Notes under the pieces: generated by a model
Seen by the model: the letters and a program-made list of their open reading frames with translations, nothing else
What the model was told of the DNA's origin: nothing
Databases searched by the model: none
Assembly: GCA_045601245.1 (NCBI GenBank)
Contig: JAZRZH010000011.1
Location: 1-53,633, forward strand
Length of the DNA: 53,633 bases
Source: Cacconaster sp045601245
Lineage (GTDB): Bacteria > Bacteroidota > Bacteroidia > Bacteroidales > UBA932
Direction of reading: 5' to 3'
Part shown: positions 50,642 to 53,633 of the stretch, piece after piece
Position numbering within the stretch: position 1 is the stretch's first letter
Layout of the letters: every line of letters begins with the position of its first letter
Position numbers and translations under genes: made by a program

Positions 50642-51436
50642 TCAGACAAGGGTCAGAATATATTTTGCGCTCCCGAGATTGTGGATGACCGGAGTATCGA
50701 TTGGAAGAGAAACATCGCGCAGGAGGCGGTCAGAGGCTATTTTTTTGATAGAAATACGTTCCCATCGAGACGTGTCGACTGCAAAGCGCACCGGCGGGAC
50801 GAGGGCGGCGAAGGAGAAACCAAGTTTCTCATAAACGGAGCCGTCGGACCACTCAAGGTCGGCATAGGACATAATGTCATCAGGGTGAACCTCATCTATG
50901 AAGGCCTTTAGCAGGCGGCCCATTCCGCCACAGATGCGGCAGTCGGGAAGGGATGCGAAGCGCACCCATTCATAGGACTCCACGATGCGCTCCTCCCCGC
51001 GGACCATACGTGGCAGAGGACGAGGTGCCGAGAATGTTGACACTGCCACCAGAACACCTTCATACTTCAGCCCGTAACGGTAGCGGCAACGCGCATTGCC
51101 ATATACGTGATTGCCTTCCAGGAAATACGCAGTCTCCTGGGGAGACGGCTTCACAAGTTCGCACTTGCGTGCGAAAATGCTGCGCTGACGGCCCGTATGA
51201 GCCTTCAGTCGGCCGCGGATCAGATTCCCTTTCCCCCACCACCTGTCTTCGTAGAGGTGTATGATGTTCCCGTCTTGCGGCTGTGCGACCGGCTGCGGAT
51301 TCTGCGCCACGGCATCCTGCAGCGGCACGAGTTGCACCGTAAGATTGGCTGAAGGGAGGAAAAAGGAATTCCCCGCGGAGCGGAACTCGATGTCCGTATC
51401 CGCGAGGAACTGCCTGAAACTCTCCGCGAAATCCAT
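50642..51436 (-). CDS. GNAT-like protein of a phage-associated family
   Basis: A 264-residue protein of unknown function. The central part, IHLYEDRWWGKGNLIRGRL, KAHTGRQRSIFARKCELV, AYFLEGNHVYGNARCRYRYG, and then YEWVRFASLPDCRICGGMGRLL and YADLEWSDGSVYEKLGF, resembles a family I recall from T4-like phages and homing-endonuclease-linked proteins (FL..NH.QG, YGL, ELVRF, GGxxKLL). The order of strands and the GGMGRLL turn suggest an acyltransferase (GNAT) fold, like that of Mom. Its first 55 residues do not fit. It follows the HerA-like gene by 9 bases. Function is not assigned. Confidence 0.5.
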   Translation of the reverse strand: MDFAESFRQFLADTDIEFRSAGNSFFLPSANLTVQLVPLQDAVAQNPQPVAQPQDGNIIHLYEDRWWGKGNLIRGRLKAHTGRQRSIFARKCELVKPSPQETAYFLEGNHVYGNARCRYRYGLKYEGVLVAVSTFSAPRPLPRMVRGEERIVESYEWVRFASLPDCRICGGMGRLLKAFIDEVHPDDIMSYADLEWSDGSVYEKLGFSFAALVPPVRFAVDTSRWERISIKKIASDRLLRDVSLPIDTPVIHNLGSAKYILTLV

Positions 51437-51445
51437 CGGCGGGCA

Positions 51446-53077
51446 CTACTTGAGAATACTCTTGAGTATCTCTTCTGTCACCTTGCGGGTGGCTGTGGTA
51501 GTGGCAGTCTTGGCGGCCTTGCTGAGGATGTCGCCGGCTGTGCTTGAGGATTTCTTTGTTGACGTGCTCTTCTTGGTGGAAGTGCTCTTCTTCTTTGAGC
51601 CGCCGGTGATGGTCTTGGCGGCCTGGGTGCCAAGGCTGCGTGCGAAACTTGTAGCCACAGCGCCAATCATCGTACCGAAGATGGTGCGCTTGATGGCCTT
51701 GCCCTTGCCGGATTTTTCTTTCTCCTTGGCCGCCTTCTCCTTTTCCTTTTCGGCCTCCTTCTCAGCCTGTTCCGCCTCTTTTGCAGCCTGTTCGTAGCGC
51801 TCTGTCAGCACTTCGAAGGCGCTTTCGCGGTCCACGAACTTGTCGTATGCCTTGATGCGGGCTGGAGCCGCATTGCGGATATCCTGGCGCTGGCTCTCGG
51901 TGATGGCGCCTATCTGACTCAGAGGGAAGAGTATCTTCGCGCGCTCGACAATACAAGGGGAACCCTTCTCATCGAGGAATGAGACGAGGGCCTCACCTGT
52001 GCCGAGTTCCATGATGGCCTCCTCCGTCTTGAAATCCGGATTGGCGCGGAAGGTCTGGGCTGCCGACTTGACGGCCTTCTGGTCCTGAGGCGTGAATGCG
52101 CGCAGTGCATGCTGCACGCGGTTGCCGAGCTGGCCGAGGATGTCAACGGGCACGTCGGTCGGGGACTGCGTGATGAAATAGATGCCCACGCCCTTGGAAC
52201 GGATGAGGCGGATGACCTGCTCGATCTTGTCCACGAGAGCCTTTGAGGTGCCTTCGAATAGCATATGAGCCTCATCGAAGAAGAATATCAGTTTAGGGAG
52301 AGGCAGGTCGCCCACTTCCGGGAGCTGGGTGTAGAGCTCTGTCAGAAGCCAGAGCAGGAAAGTCGAATAGAGTTTCGGATTGAGCATCAGCTTGTCCGCT
52401 GCAAGCACGTTCATTATGCCCTTGCCCGTCGCGTCCACGTCGAGGAGGTCATTGACGTCAAATGCAGGTTCGCCGAAGAACTTGTCGCCGCCTTCGCTCT
52501 CGATCGCCATAAGGGCGCGCTGAATCGCACCGATGCTTGCGGAAGAAACATTGCCGTACTGAGTGGTGAACTGCGAGGCGTTCTTGCCGACGAAGTCGAG
52601 CATCATCCTGAGGTCCTTAAGGTCAATCAGGAGGAGATCAGCATCATCAGCGATGCGGAATACGATATTGAGCACTCCGCTCTGTGTCTCATTGAGCTCC
52701 ATCAGTCGGGAAAGGAGCTGCGGCCCCATTGCGGAGACCGTGGTGCGCATAGGGAAGCCCTGCTCCCCGTATACGTCGAAGAAACGCGTAGGGCAGCCTG
52801 CGAACTTGGGATCCTCTATGCCGAATTCAGGACAGCGCTTCTCGATGAAGGATGACATCGCGCCGGTCTGGCTGATGCCTGAAAGGTCACCTTTCATATC
52901 GGCCATGAAGCAAGGCACTCCCGCCTGGGAGAAAGTTTCAGCCATCACCTGAAGGGTCACTGTCTTGCCGGTACCTGTAGCTCCCGCTATCAGGCCGTGC
53001 CGGTTTGTCATATTGCCCACCAGATTGATGGGGCCGTTCGCCGAATGGGCGATATAGAGTTGTCCGTCTAAATACAT
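51446..53077 (-). CDS. HerA-like ATPase (DUF853 family)
   Basis: A 543-residue FtsK/HerA-superfamily P-loop ATPase. Walker A GATGTGKTVTLQVMAE (about residue 32), Walker B KLIFFFDEAHMLFEG, and a sensor segment IRSKGVGIYFITQSPTDVP. The C-terminal ~140 residues have a long charged coiled coil (QAAKEAEQAEKEAEKEKEK) then a basic, Ser/Thr/Lys-rich linker and a Gly/Ala-containing helical segment. The frame begins ten codons upstream at a TTG, but the promoter box covers that codon, so the ATG at 53075-53077 is used. DUF853 proteins (E. coli YjgR type) are of unknown role and act without NurA. Confidence 0.85.
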   Translation of the reverse strand: MYLDGQLYIAHSANGPINLVGNMTNRHGLIAGATGTGKTVTLQVMAETFSQAGVPCFMADMKGDLSGISQTGAMSSFIEKRCPEFGIEDPKFAGCPTRFFDVYGEQGFPMRTTVSAMGPQLLSRLMELNETQSGVLNIVFRIADDADLLLIDLKDLRMMLDFVGKNASQFTTQYGNVSSASIGAIQRALMAIESEGGDKFFGEPAFDVNDLLDVDATGKGIMNVLAADKLMLNPKLYSTFLLWLLTELYTQLPEVGDLPLPKLIFFFDEAHMLFEGTSKALVDKIEQVIRLIRSKGVGIYFITQSPTDVPVDILGQLGNRVQHALRAFTPQDQKAVKSAAQTFRANPDFKTEEAIMELGTGEALVSFLDEKGSPCIVERAKILFPLSQIGAITESQRQDIRNAAPARIKAYDKFVDRESAFEVLTERYEQAAKEAEQAEKEAEKEKEKAAKEKEKSGKGKAIKRTIFGTMIGAVATSFARSLGTQAAKTITGGSKKKSTSTKKSTSTKKSSSTAGDILSKAAKTATTTATRKVTEEILKSILK

Positions 53078-53104
53078 TGTACAAATGTTTTGTGTATAAT
53101 TTTT

Positions 53105-53112
53105 CAAAGATA
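53105..53112 (-). promoter_or_regulatory. -7 box of the HerA-like gene
   Basis: TATCTTTG on the minus strand (plus CAAAGATA at 53105-53112) predicts transcription from about 53098, 21 bases before the ATG. No clear -33 element is seen. The gene lies divergent from tmRNA in a gap of 73 bases. Confidence 0.6.
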
Positions 53113-53150
53113 ATACTTTTTTTGCATCTTTGCAGCATCATTTGACATTT

Positions 53151-53544
53151 GGGGATGTTCTGGTTTTGACAGCGGATGATGTTGGATGGTAAGCATACCG
53201 AGCCTCGTGCCCCGGCTCGCTAATCTCAGAGCTCACGCCATAACTGGCAACAACAATTATGCACTCGCTGCGTAGTCTAGACTAAGTCAGACTCCTTAAT
53301 CGCGCGGACCAGGTCCGTAGCGACGAGTATCCCGCAGGACTTTACGCCCTCTATGGCCTGCACCAGGGATATCATCCAAGAAGGCTGCACGCGCCGACTC
53401 CTCTACAGCGCGCCAAGATTCAGAGGATAAGGGGCGGTTGGCCCGCCGACCGGCAGACCTCCCCCGACAATCAAAGGCCGGATAAGTATGTAGAAAGCCA
53501 CCTGGCACTCTGTTTGGACGGCGGTTCGACTCCGCCCATCTCCA
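53151..53544 (+). ncRNA. ssrA: Transfer-messenger RNA (tmRNA)
   Basis: It begins GGGGATGTTCTGG and ends CGGTTCGACTCCGCCCATCT-CCA; the acceptor stem GGGGATG pairs with CATCTCC with one G-U pair, and the discriminator A is at 53544. The tag frame GGC AAC AAC AAT TAT GCA CTC GCT GCG TAG (53246-53275) encodes (A)GNNNYALAA, typical of Bacteroidota. CCA is not fully encoded (ACTT follows). It rescues stalled ribosomes and marks the products for proteases such as the Clp and Lon enzymes encoded in the window. Confidence 0.96.
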
Positions 53545-53569
53545 CTTCATACTATGTGTATCAATTAGT

Positions 53570-53606
53570 TACAGCAGTTGGGCCCAAAATGGGCCCAAAA
53601 CTGTAA
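53570..53606 (+). terminator. GGGCCC hairpin after tmRNA
   Basis: The two GGGCCC palindromes (53580-53585 and 53591-53596) with outer CAGTT and AACTG arms can form one stem, followed by a T-rich stretch. This may end the tmRNA transcript. The last 27 bases of the window show no feature. Confidence 0.5.
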
Positions 53607-53633
53607 TTATTCTCCCCTCTTTTATTCTCTTTG

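Noticed and set aside
53078..53107. TTG start ten codons upstream for the HerA-like gene
   Set aside because: The TTG overlaps the -7 box, so it would not be transcribed. The ATG at 53077 is preferred.
53296..53550. 84-codon minus-strand frame
   Set aside because: It is antisense to tmRNA and explained by that RNA gene.

Overview
The window is a chromosomal segment of a member of the Bacteroidota, most likely order Bacteroidales. The evidence is the promoter type (recurring TTTG-N19-TAnnTTTG, the -33/-7 consensus established in Bacteroides fragilis), the near absence of Shine-Dalgarno sites, families such as DUF4296, DUF4293, HGSNAT/NagX-like (DUF5009) and the GGGtGRT protein, a class 3 fructose-bisphosphatase, and the gene order clpC, gyrA, TPR protein. 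Genus cannot be assigned from the sequence alone. Most of the window is ordinary housekeeping DNA with tightly packed operons.

Layout. 1-2.9 kb (minus strand): HU, a 29-residue very basic peptide, RNase G, a small ribbon-helix-helix-like protein and a secreted TSCPD-domain protein. 3.1-8.2 kb (plus): lon, ung, coaD and an exported protein with two thioredoxin-like folds, whose 3' end overlaps a convergent class 3 fbp. 10.2-11.2 kb: a 2-hydroxyacid dehydrogenase divergent from fbp. 11.2-19.6 kb: an AT-rich CRISPR-Cas9 type II-C cassette (tracrRNA, HEPN/MNT pair, 24-spacer array, cas2, cas1, cas9) followed by a ~165 bp palindrome. 19.6-24 kb (minus): an HGSNAT-like acyltransferase, a DUF4296 lipoprotein, an amidohydrolase, dtd and deoC, with a tRNA-Gly at the head. 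24-27.4 kb: a DUF4293 membrane protein, a large lipoprotein with a glutamine-amidotransferase-like domain, and an FKBP isomerase. 27.4-28.5 kb: 1.1 kb of gene-free, GC-rich, strongly structured DNA. 28.5-34 kb: a NifU-like scaffold plus GGGtGRT protein, a uridine phosphorylase-like gene, a SirB1-family gene, an M23/LysM peptidase and an EamA transporter. 34-44 kb: a TPR lipoprotein divergent from an M28 peptidase, then uvrB, relA and uvrA. 44-53.1 kb (minus): clpC, gyrA, a TPR protein, a GNAT-like protein and a HerA-like ATPase. 53.15-53.54 kb: tmRNA.

The most interesting part is the CRISPR locus. Each 47-bp repeat contains a complete Bacteroidota promoter (TTG-N19-TATCTTTG), so each spacer seems to carry its own promoter, aimed into the next repeat. 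The repeat is thus split into a 5' half that pairs with the tracrRNA and a 3' half that carries the -7 box. The tracrRNA lies at the far end of the array from the cas genes, with its own perfect promoter and terminator. Between it and the array sits a HEPN/nucleotidyltransferase pair, transcribed divergently from the tracrRNA from back-to-back promoters; its stop codon touches a truncated, promoter-less first repeat. Array and cas operon converge on one bidirectional terminator.

A second theme is compact promoter architecture. Two divergent gene pairs (fbp/dehydrogenase and TPR/M28) share almost the same 17-bp palindrome, made of two -7 boxes back to back, and several messages appear leaderless or nearly so. 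All function calls come from reading motifs by eye; no database search or folding program was run.
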